Shown: positions 26,415 to 34,466 of the stretch, one piece after another
Layout: every line of letters starts with the position of its first letter
How positions within the stretch are numbered: the stretch's first letter is position 1
Source: Streptomyces humicola
GTDB taxonomy: Bacteria; Actinomycetota; Actinomycetes; Streptomycetales; Streptomycetaceae
DNA: 64,000 bases
Assembly (NCBI RefSeq): GCF_024436035.1
Contig: NZ_JANFNG010000008.1
Location: 124,001-188,000 of the forward strand
Reading direction: 5' to 3'
Program-made: the position numbers and the translations under genes
Notes under the pieces: model-generated
The model's input: only the letters and a program-made list of their open reading frames with translations
What the model was told of the DNA's origin: nothing
The model's database searches: none

Positions 26415-26445
26415 GTCAGGGCGGTGCTGGACGCCCCGCCCTGAC
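26415..26445 (+). terminator. Terminator hairpin after trpE
   Basis: Perfect 10-bp arms GTCAGGGCGG and CCGCCCTGAC with an 11-base loop, starting nine bases after the trpEG stop. Confidence 0.75.
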
Positions 26446-26455
26446 CCAGGGTCTT

Positions 26456-26570
26456 CCGTTCGCTTCTCCGCCGGCTCCCGCGCTCCGCGGGCAGCCTCGT
26501 CCCTCGGCCGGCCTCCCCCTGCCTGCGGCAGGAGGTGCCCCTCCACTTGCTCGCGTGCGAGTCGCTCACG
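26456..26570. repeat. Dispersed intergenic repeat, copy B (115 bp)
   Basis: Starts CCGTTCGCTTCTCCGCC like copy A, shares CCTCGGCCGGCCTCCCCCTGC with copy C (45036-45221), and ends GTCGCTCACG exactly at the base before the pfkA stop codon. It fills the whole gap between the trpE terminator and pfkA. Confidence 0.7.
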
Positions 26571-27599
26571 TCATCCGAAGAAGACCTGAGCTTCCTCGTA
26601 CAGGCTCGGGTCGACGGTCTTCAGCTTCGCGGTCGCCTCCGCGAGCGGCACGCGCACGATGTTCGTGCCGCGCAGCGCGACCATCTTCCCGAAGTCGCGC
26701 TCGTGCACGGCGTCGATCGCATGCAGCCCGAACCGGGTGGCGAGCCAGCGGTCGAACGCCGTCGGCGTGCCGCCGCGCTGGATGTGGCCGAGAACCGTCG
26801 TGCGTGCCTCCTTGCCGGTGCGCTTCTCGATCTCCTTGGCGAGCCAGTCGCCGATGCCCGACAGCCGTACGTGGCCGAAGGAGTCGAGCGTGCCGTCCTT
26901 CGTCACCATGTCGCCGTCCTTGGGCATGGCGCCCTCCGCGACGACGATGATCGGTGCGTACCGGACCTTGAAGCGGCTCTCCACCCACGCGCACACCTGG
27001 TCGATGTCGAAGCGGCGTTCGGGGATGAGGATGACGTTGGCGCCGCCCGCCAGGCCGGCATGCAGGGCGATCCAGCCCGCGTGGCGGCCCATCACCTCGA
27101 TGACGAGGACCCGCATATGGGACTCGGCGGTGGTGTGCAGCCGGTCGATGGCCTCCGTCGCGATGTTGACGGCGGTGTCGAAGCCGAAGGTGTAGTCGGT
27201 GGCGTTGAGGTCGTTGTCGATGGTCTTCGGGACGCCGACGCAGGGGATGCCGTAGTCGTCCGAGAGGGTGGACGCCACGCCGAGAGTGTCCTCTCCGCCG
27301 ATCGCGACGAGGGCGTCCACCTCGTGCTTGGCGAGGTTCTCCTTGACCCGGCGCACGCCGTCCTCCGCCTTGAGCGGATTGGTCCGGGAGGAGCCGAGGA
27401 TGGTGCCGCCGCGGGGCAGGATGCCGCGGACGGCGGGGATGTCGAGCTTGCTGGTGTCGCCTTCCAGAGGGCCGCGCCAGCCGTCGCGAAAGCCGATGAA
27501 TTCGTGACCGTACTGCTTCACGCCCTTACGGACCATGGCCCGCATGACGGCGTTGAGACCGGGGCAGTCGCCGCCGCCGGTCAGCACTCCGACCCGCAT
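26571..27599 (-). CDS. pfkA: 6-phosphofructokinase, with pyrophosphate-type active-site residues
   Basis: A 342-residue PFK of the short actinobacterial (group III) type. GVLTGGGDCPGLNAV is the N-terminal phosphate loop; TIDNDLNATDYTFGFDTA holds the catalytic Asp and GHIQRGGTPTAFDRW substrate contacts. At the two positions that separate ATP- from PPi-dependent enzymes (E. coli Gly104 and Gly124) this protein has Asp (IGGEDTLG) and Lys (VPKTIDND), the PPi-type pair. Streptomycetes usually carry several pfkA paralogues. Start ATG at 27599 gives MRVGVLTGGG after GGGAAAG. Confidence 0.93.
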   Translation of the reverse strand: MRVGVLTGGGDCPGLNAVMRAMVRKGVKQYGHEFIGFRDGWRGPLEGDTSKLDIPAVRGILPRGGTILGSSRTNPLKAEDGVRRVKENLAKHEVDALVAIGGEDTLGVASTLSDDYGIPCVGVPKTIDNDLNATDYTFGFDTAVNIATEAIDRLHTTAESHMRVLVIEVMGRHAGWIALHAGLAGGANVILIPERRFDIDQVCAWVESRFKVRYAPIIVVAEGAMPKDGDMVTKDGTLDSFGHVRLSGIGDWLAKEIEKRTGKEARTTVLGHIQRGGTPTAFDRWLATRFGLHAIDAVHERDFGKMVALRGTNIVRVPLAEATAKLKTVDPSLYEEAQVFFG

Positions 27600-27784
27600 C
27601 GAATCTTTCCCTTCTGCCTGCCTGAGTCCGGACGACGGCAACGCTAGCCGTGATCAGGGTCACAGGGGACGGCGCGGTGTGCGGAATGCTGTCGATTCCC
27701 GCCGTTTCAGCGGACCTTGGCCGCCGTCTTCTCACCCGAACGGGTACAGCTCACACGTAGATCGCGCGATAGCTCACGCGTACC

Positions 27785-28462
27785 TCACGCGTCGTCGAGA
27801 CCGCGCTCGATCGCATAGCGGACCAGCTCGACACGGTTGTGGAGGTGCAGCTTGCCGAGGGTGTTCTGGACGTGGTTCTGCACGGTGCGGTGCGAGATGA
27901 CGAGCCGCTCGGCGATCTGGCGGTAGCTCAGCCCCTTGGCGACCAGGCGCAACACCTCCGTCTCGCGCTCGGTGAGCCGGGGCACGTCCGGCTCGTCCGG
28001 GGCGGCGGAGCTCTCGGGGGCGGCTGCGAGCCGCCGGTACTCACCGAGAACCAGGCCCGCGAGGCCGGGGGTGAAGACCGGCTCGCCGGCGGCCGTCCTG
28101 CGTACCGCGTCGATCAGCTCCTCGCGCGCCGCGGACTTGAGCAGATAGCCGGTGGCGCCGGACTTCACCGCCTCCAGCACGTCCTCGTGCTCACCGCTCG
28201 CCGACAGCACCAGCACCCGCAACCGCAACCGCGTGTCGCCGCCGACGAGCTCCTTGCACACCTGCACGCCGGGGACCCCGGGCAGATTGAGGTCGAGGAC
28301 GAGGACGTGCGGGGCGGTGGCGCGGGCGCGCCTCACTGCTTCGTGGCCGTCGCCCGCGGTGGCCACGACCTCGTAACCGGCCTCGGCGAGGTCGCGGGCG
28401 ACGGCGTCGCGCCACATGGGGTGGTCGTCGACCACCATCACCTTCACCGGGTCGTCCGACAT
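27785..28462 (-). CDS. Response regulator, NarL/FixJ type
   Basis: A 225-residue two-component regulator. The receiver domain (1-125) has the acidic pair VVDDHPMW, phospho-acceptor Asp in VLVLDLNLPG and the switch lysine in YLLKSAAREE. A LuxR-type helix-turn-helix (LTERETEVLRLVAKGLSYRQ ... SHRTVQNHVQNTLGKL) ends the protein. GGAGG lies before the ATG at 28462, which is inside the end of the kinase gene (19-base overlap), so the two are translationally coupled. Target genes are not apparent. Confidence 0.95.
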   Translation of the reverse strand: MSDDPVKVMVVDDHPMWRDAVARDLAEAGYEVVATAGDGHEAVRRARATAPHVLVLDLNLPGVPGVQVCKELVGGDTRLRLRVLVLSASGEHEDVLEAVKSGATGYLLKSAAREELIDAVRRTAAGEPVFTPGLAGLVLGEYRRLAAAPESSAAPDEPDVPRLTERETEVLRLVAKGLSYRQIAERLVISHRTVQNHVQNTLGKLHLHNRVELVRYAIERGLDDA

Positions 28463-29730
28463 GCCTCCGCTCCTCCCCGTCCTTTCAATGCGCTGCGCGG
28501 TACGCGCAGTTCGACCTCCGTGCCCTGTCCCGGGACGGAGGTGAGCTCGGCGGTGCCGCCGAGGTCGCGCAGCCGTCCACGGATGGACTGGGAGACGCCG
28601 AGCCGCCCTTCGCGCTCTGCGTCCGCGAGGCGGCCCTTCCGGATGCCGGGGCCGTCGTCGCGCACGCTCACCCTGACCTCCTGCGGCTCGTCCTCGACGA
28701 GGATCCACGCGCACGCATCCGGTCCCGCGTGCCGCGTCACGTTGTCGAGGGCCGCGGCCACGGCGGCGGCGAGCTCACGCGCCGCGTGGGGCGGCAGCAG
28801 GACGGGCTCGGCGGGTGCGGCGACGGTGACCTTCGCCCCGGCGTACGGGCGCATCAGGCTGCTCAGATCAACCGGCCCGGTCTCACGCTCGACGTCCTGC
28901 GCAAGCGGTGTCCGCTGGACCGGAACGCGCGCGTCGTCCCGTGCGGCGTTCTTCCCACCACCCCGCCCGGCGTTCTTCCCACCACCCCGCCCGGCGTTCT
29001 TCCCACCACCCCGCCCGGCCTCCCCCGCCACCAACGCCCGCAGCGCAACCTCCTGTTCGCCGGCCATCCGTCCCAGCTCGGCTGCCTCGCCGCCGACCTC
29101 GTTGCCGCGCCGCTGCACCATGGCGAGCACCTGCAGCACGCTGTCGTGGATGTCGCGGGCCAGCCGCTCGCGTTCGCGCGTTGCCGCCTCGATCTGCAGG
29201 GCGCGCGACAGCGCCCACTCGCTGCTGCGGGCCACCTCCATCACGTATCCGATGCCCGTGCTGACGAAGAAGAGCAGCACGATGCTGTGCACATTGCCCG
29301 CGGCGATCCGCCCGCGCTCGACGATGTTGGAGACCCCGACGATCGCCGAGGCCGCAGCCGCCCACCGCCAGCCGCCCTTGATCGCGAAGGCCAGCACCGG
29401 CCCCGCGGCCCAGAAGGACGGCAGGGTGGTGGCGCCGCCCACCACGCGGGCGTGGGTGTCGACGACGGGTGTGAGCAGGATTCCCGCGAGGGCGACGCAC
29501 AGGTCGGCGATGAGGAACGGGCGGGTGCAGCGGGCCGCGGACGTCATGCGCGGCAAGGTGAGCAGTGTCCACAGGGTGAGTGCGATCATGTAGGCCCAGG
29601 CGCCGGCCGGGTGCGCGTACTGCTCGCTGTGGTAGACGTACTTGGCGAACGCGTAGACGAGCGCCAGCACGCGGAACCCGCCGAGTGCGCGCCACAGCGG
29701 CTGCTCGACCGATATGCGCGGGTGCGCCAC
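28444..29730 (-). CDS. Sensor histidine kinase (MacS-like, HisKA_3) with octapeptide repeats
   Basis: A 428-residue kinase partnered with the adjacent response regulator. The N-terminal half holds about five membrane helices with little extracellular loop, suggesting an intramembrane sensor. The phospho-accepting His lies in ERERLARDIHDSVLQVLAMV (about 195). The ATPase domain has the N-box DNVTRHA and G-box VRDDGPGI. Between them (about 239-262) lie three copies of the octapeptide GRGGGKNA, encoded by perfect 24-bp tandem repeats. GTG at 29730 follows GGGGAGGGGG. Confidence 0.93.
   Translation of the reverse strand: MAHPRISVEQPLWRALGGFRVLALVYAFAKYVYHSEQYAHPAGAWAYMIALTLWTLLTLPRMTSAARCTRPFLIADLCVALAGILLTPVVDTHARVVGGATTLPSFWAAGPVLAFAIKGGWRWAAAASAIVGVSNIVERGRIAAGNVHSIVLLFFVSTGIGYVMEVARSSEWALSRALQIEAATRERERLARDIHDSVLQVLAMVQRRGNEVGGEAAELGRMAGEQEVALRALVAGEAGRGGGKNAGRGGGKNAGRGGGKNAARDDARVPVQRTPLAQDVERETGPVDLSSLMRPYAGAKVTVAAPAEPVLLPPHAARELAAAVAAALDNVTRHAGPDACAWILVEDEPQEVRVSVRDDGPGIRKGRLADAEREGRLGVSQSIRGRLRDLGGTAELTSVPGQGTEVELRVPRSALKGRGGAEACRTTR
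28945..29016. repeat. Three perfect 24-bp tandem repeats inside the kinase gene
   Basis: Units at 28945-28968, 28969-28992 and 28993-29016 are identical (GGCGTTCTTCCCACCACC...). Being a multiple of three, copy-number change keeps the reading frame and varies the basic glycine linker between the dimerisation helix and the catalytic domain. Confidence 0.95.
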
Positions 29731-29756
29731 CTCGGCCCCCTCCCCTGCCCTCGCGC

Positions 29757-30512
29757 TCAGGAGTCGGACGCCGCGGTGTCGTCGGCTGCTTCCTCCGCGG
29801 CCTTCACGGCTTCCTCCGCGCGCTTCTTCGCCTCGGCGATCTGGCGCTTGGCGGCGGTCGCGTAGATGTCCACGTACTCCTGGCCGGAGAGCTTCATGAT
29901 CTCGTACATGACCTCGTCGGTCACCGAGCGGAGAATGTAGCGGTCGTTCTCCATGCCGCGATAGCGGCTGAAGTCCAGCGGCTTGCCGATGCGGATGCCG
30001 GGGCGCATCAGCTTGGGGATGACCTTGCCCGGTGGCTGGATCTTCTCGGTGTCGATCATCGCGACCGGGATGACGGGCGCGCCGGAGGCGAGCGCGACCC
30101 GTGCCAGGCCGCCGGGCTTACCGCGGTAGAGCCGCCCGTCCGGGGAGCGTGTGCCCTCCGGGTAGATGCCGAAGAGCTCACCGCGTGCCAGGACGGCCAG
30201 TCCGCTCTTGACCGCCGCCTCGCCCGCGCCGCGCGCGCCCGAGCGGTCGACCGGCAGCTGGCCGACGCCCTTGAAGAACGCCGCCGTCAACTTGCCCTTG
30301 ACGCCGGGCGAGGTGAAGTACTCGGCCTTCGCGATGAAGGTGACCTTGCGGTCGAGCATCGCCGGCAGGAAGAAGGAGTCCGAGAAGGAGAGGTGGTTGC
30401 TGGCGAGGATCGCGGGACCCTCGCTGGGGATGTTCTCGATGCCCTCCACCCACGGGCGGAAGGCGAGCCTGAGCGAGCCGCCGATCGACACCTTCATGAC
30501 GCCGTACAACAA
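29757..30512 (-). CDS. plsC: 1-acylglycerol-3-phosphate acyltransferase (PlsC-like)
   Basis: A 251-residue membrane-associated acyltransferase that would make phosphatidic acid from lysophosphatidic acid. The catalytic NHLSFSD (Nx-HX4D motif, about 39-45) and PEGTRSPDG (glycerophosphate binding, about 117) are intact, and IPVAMIDTEKI follows. The last 40 residues are a Glu/Ala/Lys-rich helix. The start is TTG at 30512 (or the adjacent TTG), set by AGGAGG seven bases upstream. It is transcribed toward the histidine kinase, 26 bases before its start, and may be co-transcribed. Confidence 0.9.
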   Translation of the reverse strand: MLYGVMKVSIGGSLRLAFRPWVEGIENIPSEGPAILASNHLSFSDSFFLPAMLDRKVTFIAKAEYFTSPGVKGKLTAAFFKGVGQLPVDRSGARGAGEAAVKSGLAVLARGELFGIYPEGTRSPDGRLYRGKPGGLARVALASGAPVIPVAMIDTEKIQPPGKVIPKLMRPGIRIGKPLDFSRYRGMENDRYILRSVTDEVMYEIMKLSGQEYVDIYATAAKRQIAEAKKRAEEAVKAAEEAADDTAASDS

Positions 30513-30715
30513 CCGAGGACCTCCTGTTGCGATGCCAAGACCTTATCCCGCCAAGGGCGTGTCATCTGCCTCGGTGCCGTGCGGTACTGGGCGACGCGCC
30601 TACCCGATTGCCCGGTCAGCCGCGTACTGTGAGGTATTCATCGGCCGCTGCCCGCCATACCCGCACCGCACCCTCACCAACCCCTCACCGGACCTCAGCG
30701 AACAGGAGACCCACG

Positions 30716-31519
30716 GTGCCGCTCATGCCCGGAGCCGAGCCGTACCGCCACGACGGCGGAGACGTCGGCGTGCTGCTCTGCCACGGTTTCACCGGATCGC
30801 CGCAGTCGATGCGCCCGTGGGGCGAGTACCTCGCCGGGCGCGGCCTGACCGTGAGCGTGCCCCTGCTGCCGGGTCACGGCACCCGCTGGCAGGACATGCA
30901 GGTCACGGGCTGGCAGGACTGGTACGCGGAGGTGGACCGCGAGCTGCGGGCGGTGTCCGAACGGTGTACCCGGGTCTTCGTCTTCGGCCTGTCGATGGGC
31001 GGTGCCCTCGCCCTGCACCTGGCCGCGAGGCACGGCGACGCGATCAGCGGGATCGCCCTGGTCAACCCGTCGGTGAAGTCCGACAGCGCACAGCTGAAGG
31101 CCGTGCCGCTGATCCGCCACTTCGTGCCGTCGGTGAAGGGGATCACCAGCGACTGCCTCAAGGAGGGCGCGCAGGAGCTCGGCTACGACCGCACGCCGCT
31201 GCATGCGGTGCATTCGCTGTCGAAATTCTGGAAGATCGTGCAGGCCGAACTGGCGCAGGTGACACAGCCGCTGCTGCTGATGCACAGCCGCGTCGACCAT
31301 GTGGTCCATCCGTCGAACTCGGCGCTGGTACTCAGCCGCGTCTCGTCGGCCGACCTCACCGAGCGGGTGCTGGAGAACAGCTATCACGTGGCCACGCTCG
31401 ACAACGACGCCGAGGAGATCTTCCGCTCGTCGTACGAGTTCGTGCAGCGGCTGGCGAAGGCCGAGGCGGAGGTCGAGGCCATCGAGAACGCGGACGGAGC
31501 GGCCAGTGGCGGAGCGTGA
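30716..31519 (+). CDS. Alpha/beta hydrolase, carboxylesterase/monoacylglycerol lipase type
   Basis: A 267-residue serine hydrolase. The nucleophile elbow is GLSMGG (about residue 97), the oxyanion loop CHGFTGSPQSMRPWGEYLA, and the C-terminal His lies in ENSYHVATLDND. The closest recognisable group is the Est30-like thermostable carboxylesterases that act on short-chain and monoacylglycerol esters. The GTG at 30716 is chosen for AGGAG seven bases upstream. The gene is divergent from plsC, and its end overlaps the next frame by 14 bases. Confidence 0.92.
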   Translation: MPLMPGAEPYRHDGGDVGVLLCHGFTGSPQSMRPWGEYLAGRGLTVSVPLLPGHGTRWQDMQVTGWQDWYAEVDRELRAVSERCTRVFVFGLSMGGALALHLAARHGDAISGIALVNPSVKSDSAQLKAVPLIRHFVPSVKGITSDCLKEGAQELGYDRTPLHAVHSLSKFWKIVQAELAQVTQPLLLMHSRVDHVVHPSNSALVLSRVSSADLTERVLENSYHVATLDNDAEEIFRSSYEFVQRLAKAEAEVEAIENADGAASGGA

Positions 31520-32066
31520 CGAGCCGCACGACGGCACCGAGGACGGCACGGAGCCGCCCGAGCCGCCGGGCGTTCCGCTGGACGAGGACGCCGCCTGGGC
31601 GCAGCTCGTGGCCGCCTACGGTGTGGAGCCGGACACCGACGGACTGTGGCCGGACGCCGAGGACGTCAGCGGGGCCGATCCCGAGGGGGGGTCCGGCGAC
31701 GATGACGACCGGCGCGGGCCCGGGTCCCTCAACTCCGGTTCGTCGATCACCTCCAGCGGCTTCGTCGTCCGGGCGCCGCGGCCCGGACCTCGCGACTACG
31801 AGCTGCCGGAGGAGGACGAGGGGCACTTCGTCCCGCCCGAGCCGCCGCCGCTGCCGCAGCCCGACGTGACGACGAAGTTCGCGTGGCTGGCAGTGGTCGG
31901 CGGGCCCCTGCTGCTCTTCGGCTTCGTGCTCCTCCAGCAGCCGATCACGTGGTGGGTCGTGGTGCTCGGAGTCGGCGGCTTCCTCGGCGGTTTCGCGACG
32001 CTCATCGGCCGGATGAAGGACCGTGACGACGAGGACGACGACCCGCACGGCGGCGCCGTCGTGTAG
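31506..32066 (+). CDS. Small two-helix membrane protein, function unknown
   Basis: A 186-residue protein. About 115 residues are acidic and Pro/Asp/Glu-rich (EDEGHFVPPEPPPLPQPD), then two adjacent membrane helices (WLAVVGGPLLLFGFVLLQQ and WWVVVLGVGGFLGGFATLI), then an acidic tail with Asp/Glu runs. No known enzymatic domain is seen. The GTG at 31506 lies inside the hydrolase gene, which indicates coupling. Homologues in the same place occur in other streptomycetes (recalled). Confidence 0.8.
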   Translation: MAERDEPHDGTEDGTEPPEPPGVPLDEDAAWAQLVAAYGVEPDTDGLWPDAEDVSGADPEGGSGDDDDRRGPGSLNSGSSITSSGFVVRAPRPGPRDYELPEEDEGHFVPPEPPPLPQPDVTTKFAWLAVVGGPLLLFGFVLLQQPITWWVVVLGVGGFLGGFATLIGRMKDRDDEDDDPHGGAVV

Positions 32067-32094
32067 TCACGGCCGAGTGGTCACGGCGGGGTGG

Positions 32095-32919
32095 TCAGGT
32101 CCCGGCGGGAACCCGGAGCGCGGCGAGCACCGGCAGGTGGTCGGTGGCCGCCCGCAGGTCGCGGTCGGTGACTCCCGGAAGCCCGACCGGCACCCCGCAC
32201 CCGAGCACCTCGACCTCTTTGCCGGCGAAGACCGCATCGAGGCGCTGGAACGGATCGCCGGGCCGCGAGGTGTATTCCGCACCCCACGGCCGTACCGCCC
32301 AGCAGTCCTGCAGTTCGGCGGCGATCCGGCGGAACGACCGCCCGTCGGGGTGGTCGTTGAAGTCCCCGCCGACGACCGTGTGCGCGCCGTCCGCCGCGGC
32401 GGCGACCCGGTCGAGCAGGAGGCCGGCCTGCTCGTAGCGCTCGTGGGCGTTGGTGCTCAGATGGGTGCTGATCACGGAGAGCCGGGCACCCCCGATGCGC
32501 AGTACGGCGGTGGCGAAGCCGCGCTGATGGAGACCGGGGGTGCGGGGCAGCAGGATGTCCTCCGTGTGCTCGACGTGCGCGCGCAGGCTGCTGAGGATCA
32601 TCGGCCCGCAGGCGGTGGCCCCGCCGGTGACCCAGACCAGCCCGGACTCACGGGCGAGCAAGGAGGCGTGCTTGCGCCAGCGGAAGAAGCGCGGCGCCTC
32701 CTGGACGCAGACGACGTCCGGGGCGCAGGCCCTGATCACCCGGGCCAGCGCCCTGCGGTCGTCGCGCATCGAGCGGACGTTGTAGCTGAGCACGCGCACC
32801 ACCGCCGAGCCGCTTCGCTTCGCCTCGCCTCTGCTCTGCTTTGAGTCCTCGGATGCAGAGCACGCCTCCGTACGGGATTCGGGCAGCGGCGAAAGTGCGT
32901 GCGGCTCAGCCGGCGTCAT
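32095..32919 (-). CDS. Endonuclease/exonuclease/phosphatase family hydrolase
   Basis: A 274-residue DNase I-like (EEP) fold protein. Conserved motifs are LSYNVRSMRDD (metal-binding Asn), VCVQEAPRF (Glu), VISTHLS (His), VVGGDFNDHPDG (Asp/Asn) and ATDHLPVLA (terminal Asp-His). Members cut phosphodiesters in nucleic acids or phospholipids; the substrate is not assignable. The N-terminal 40 residues are poorly conserved-looking and the true start may be the Val/Met nearer RVLSYN. The gene follows glkA with six bases between, so it is probably in the same transcript. Confidence 0.88.
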   Translation of the reverse strand: MTPAEPHALSPLPESRTEACSASEDSKQSRGEAKRSGSAVVRVLSYNVRSMRDDRRALARVIRACAPDVVCVQEAPRFFRWRKHASLLARESGLVWVTGGATACGPMILSSLRAHVEHTEDILLPRTPGLHQRGFATAVLRIGGARLSVISTHLSTNAHERYEQAGLLLDRVAAAADGAHTVVGGDFNDHPDGRSFRRIAAELQDCWAVRPWGAEYTSRPGDPFQRLDAVFAGKEVEVLGCGVPVGLPGVTDRDLRAATDHLPVLAALRVPAGT

Positions 32920-32925
32920 GTGCAG

Positions 32926-33867
32926 TCAGCCCTGCCGCGCCAAGTCGGCGGCGCCGACGAGTCCGGCCTTGCTGCCGAGTTGCGCGGCGAGCACCTGGGC
33001 GTGCGGGCGCCACTGGTTGCCGACGAGCCAGCGGCGGAAGGACTTGCGGATCGGGTCCAGGACCAGGTCGCCCTCGTCGGAGACTCCGCCGCCGACGATG
33101 AAGGCGGACGGGTCGAAGAGCGAGGCGAGGTCCGCCAGGCCCGCGCCCGCCCAGCGGGCCAGCTCGCGGAAGGAGTCGATGGCGACCGGGTCGCCCGCGC
33201 GGGCGGCCTCGCTGATGTGCTTGCCCTCGATGGCCGCGGGGGTGCCGTCGCCGAGGCCCAGGAGGATCTTCGCGTTCTCGGGGGTGGCGGCGGCGCGCTG
33301 CCGCGCGTAGCGGACGAGGGCCCGCCCGGAGGCGTACTGCTCCCAGCAGCCCTGGCTGCCGCACCCGCACAGCAGGCCGTCGGGGACGACCCGGATGTGG
33401 CCGAACTCGCCCGCAACGCCGAAGCGTCCGCGGTGCAGCTTGCCGCCGATGATGATGCCGCCGCCCAGGCCGGTGCCGAGCGTGATGCAGACGACGTCGT
33501 CGTGGCCCTGGCCGGCGCCGAAGCGGTACTCGCCCCAAGCGGCCGCGTTCGCGTCGTTCTCGACCACCACGGGGAGGCCCACGCGCTGCTCGACCTTGTC
33601 CTTGAGCGCCTCGTGGCGCCAGTTGATGTTCGGTGCGAACAGGACCGTGGCGCGCTTGTTGTCGACGTAGCCGGCCGCGCCGATGCCGACGGCGTGCACG
33701 TCGTATCCGGCGCTGACGCTCTGTACCGCGTCCGCAATGGCGTCGATGACGCCTTCCGGCGTTTCGGGGGTCGGCACCTTGCTGGTATCGAGGATCGTGC
33801 CCTCTTCGTCGACCACGCCGGCCGCGATCTTGGTGCCGCCGATGTCGACGCCGATGGTGAGTCCCAT
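32926..33867 (-). CDS. glkA: ROK-family glucokinase GlkA
   Basis: A 313-residue sugar kinase. ATP-binding GVDIGGTKIAAGVVDE lies at the N-terminus, the sugar-binding NDANAAAWGEYRFGAG near 117, the second phosphate loop TLGTGLGGG, and the ROK zinc motif CGCGSQGCWE near 170. In S. coelicolor the orthologous enzyme phosphorylates glucose and is needed for carbon catabolite repression. ATG at 33867 gives MGLTIGVDIGG. The DUF5304 gene linked to its regulation lies just upstream on the same strand. Confidence 0.96.
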   Translation of the reverse strand: MGLTIGVDIGGTKIAAGVVDEEGTILDTSKVPTPETPEGVIDAIADAVQSVSAGYDVHAVGIGAAGYVDNKRATVLFAPNINWRHEALKDKVEQRVGLPVVVENDANAAAWGEYRFGAGQGHDDVVCITLGTGLGGGIIIGGKLHRGRFGVAGEFGHIRVVPDGLLCGCGSQGCWEQYASGRALVRYARQRAAATPENAKILLGLGDGTPAAIEGKHISEAARAGDPVAIDSFRELARWAGAGLADLASLFDPSAFIVGGGVSDEGDLVLDPIRKSFRRWLVGNQWRPHAQVLAAQLGSKAGLVGAADLARQG

Positions 33868-33949
33868 GTGTCCCTCAGATTCCGGTCGAACCCCGCCGTA
33901 GGCAACCGTACCCCGAGGCCGGGTCAGTCGGGCTTGTCGGTCGGGACCG

Positions 33950-34387
33950 TCAGTCCAGGTCGATGTGTTCCGGTCCTGCGCCGTCGGTGCGGCCCGGGTC
34001 GGGCTGCTGCGTCCAGCGGCGCTCCTGGCCCTCCACTGCCGCGCGGTAGGCCGCGAGCAGCTCGGAACCGGCGGCCGCGAGGTGCTCGAAGACCTCGGGG
34101 TTGCGCTCACGGATGGGGTCCACGGCCGCCTTCACCTGGGAGATCATGGCCTCAGCGGCCATCGAGGCCCCCGGCGAACGCAGCTCCGCGACCTTGTCGA
34201 CGACGGCCTCCGCGAGCTTGCGCAACTCGTCGGCGGCGCTGCCCGGCCCGTAGCCGGCCTGGCGACGGCGGCGGGCGCGCTCGGCGGCGAGGTCCTCGGC
34301 GCACGCCTTGGCCCAGGCGTCGGCGTCGGTCTCCGGGCGCTCGGTCTCCAGGCGCTCGGTCTCCGGGCGCTGTGTGCCTTCGCTCAT
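33950..34387 (-). CDS. DUF5304 protein, SCO2127-like
   Basis: A 145-residue, highly charged, helical protein with no membrane segment. The N-terminus repeats RPETERLETERPET, then DADAWAKACAEDLAAERARRR. The match is to DUF5304, whose S. coelicolor member SCO2127 lies next to glkA and has been reported to influence glucokinase expression and glucose repression. The same gene pair and order are found here, 82 bases apart. A molecular activity is not known. Confidence 0.85.
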   Translation of the reverse strand: MSEGTQRPETERLETERPETDADAWAKACAEDLAAERARRRRQAGYGPGSAADELRKLAEAVVDKVAELRSPGASMAAEAMISQVKAAVDPIRERNPEVFEHLAAAGSELLAAYRAAVEGQERRWTQQPDPGRTDGAGPEHIDLD

Positions 34388-34404
34388 CGTGGGCTCCCTC
34401 GCGG

Positions 34405-34428
34405 CACTACGTCATGCACTACGTCATG
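34405..34428. repeat. 12-bp tandem duplication upstream of the DUF5304 gene
   Basis: CACTACGTCATG occurs twice head to tail, 18-41 bases before the DUF5304 start codon. The position suits a protein-binding site or promoter element. Confidence 0.6.
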
Positions 34429-34466
34429 TGTGTACGACGTTACCTGACCGCGGCCCGGCCCCACCG

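Noticed and set aside
32805-32860. Possible further copy of the dispersed repeat (CGCTTCGCTTCGCC)
   Set aside because: Only a short run is shared; the conserved 3' end and core module are absent.
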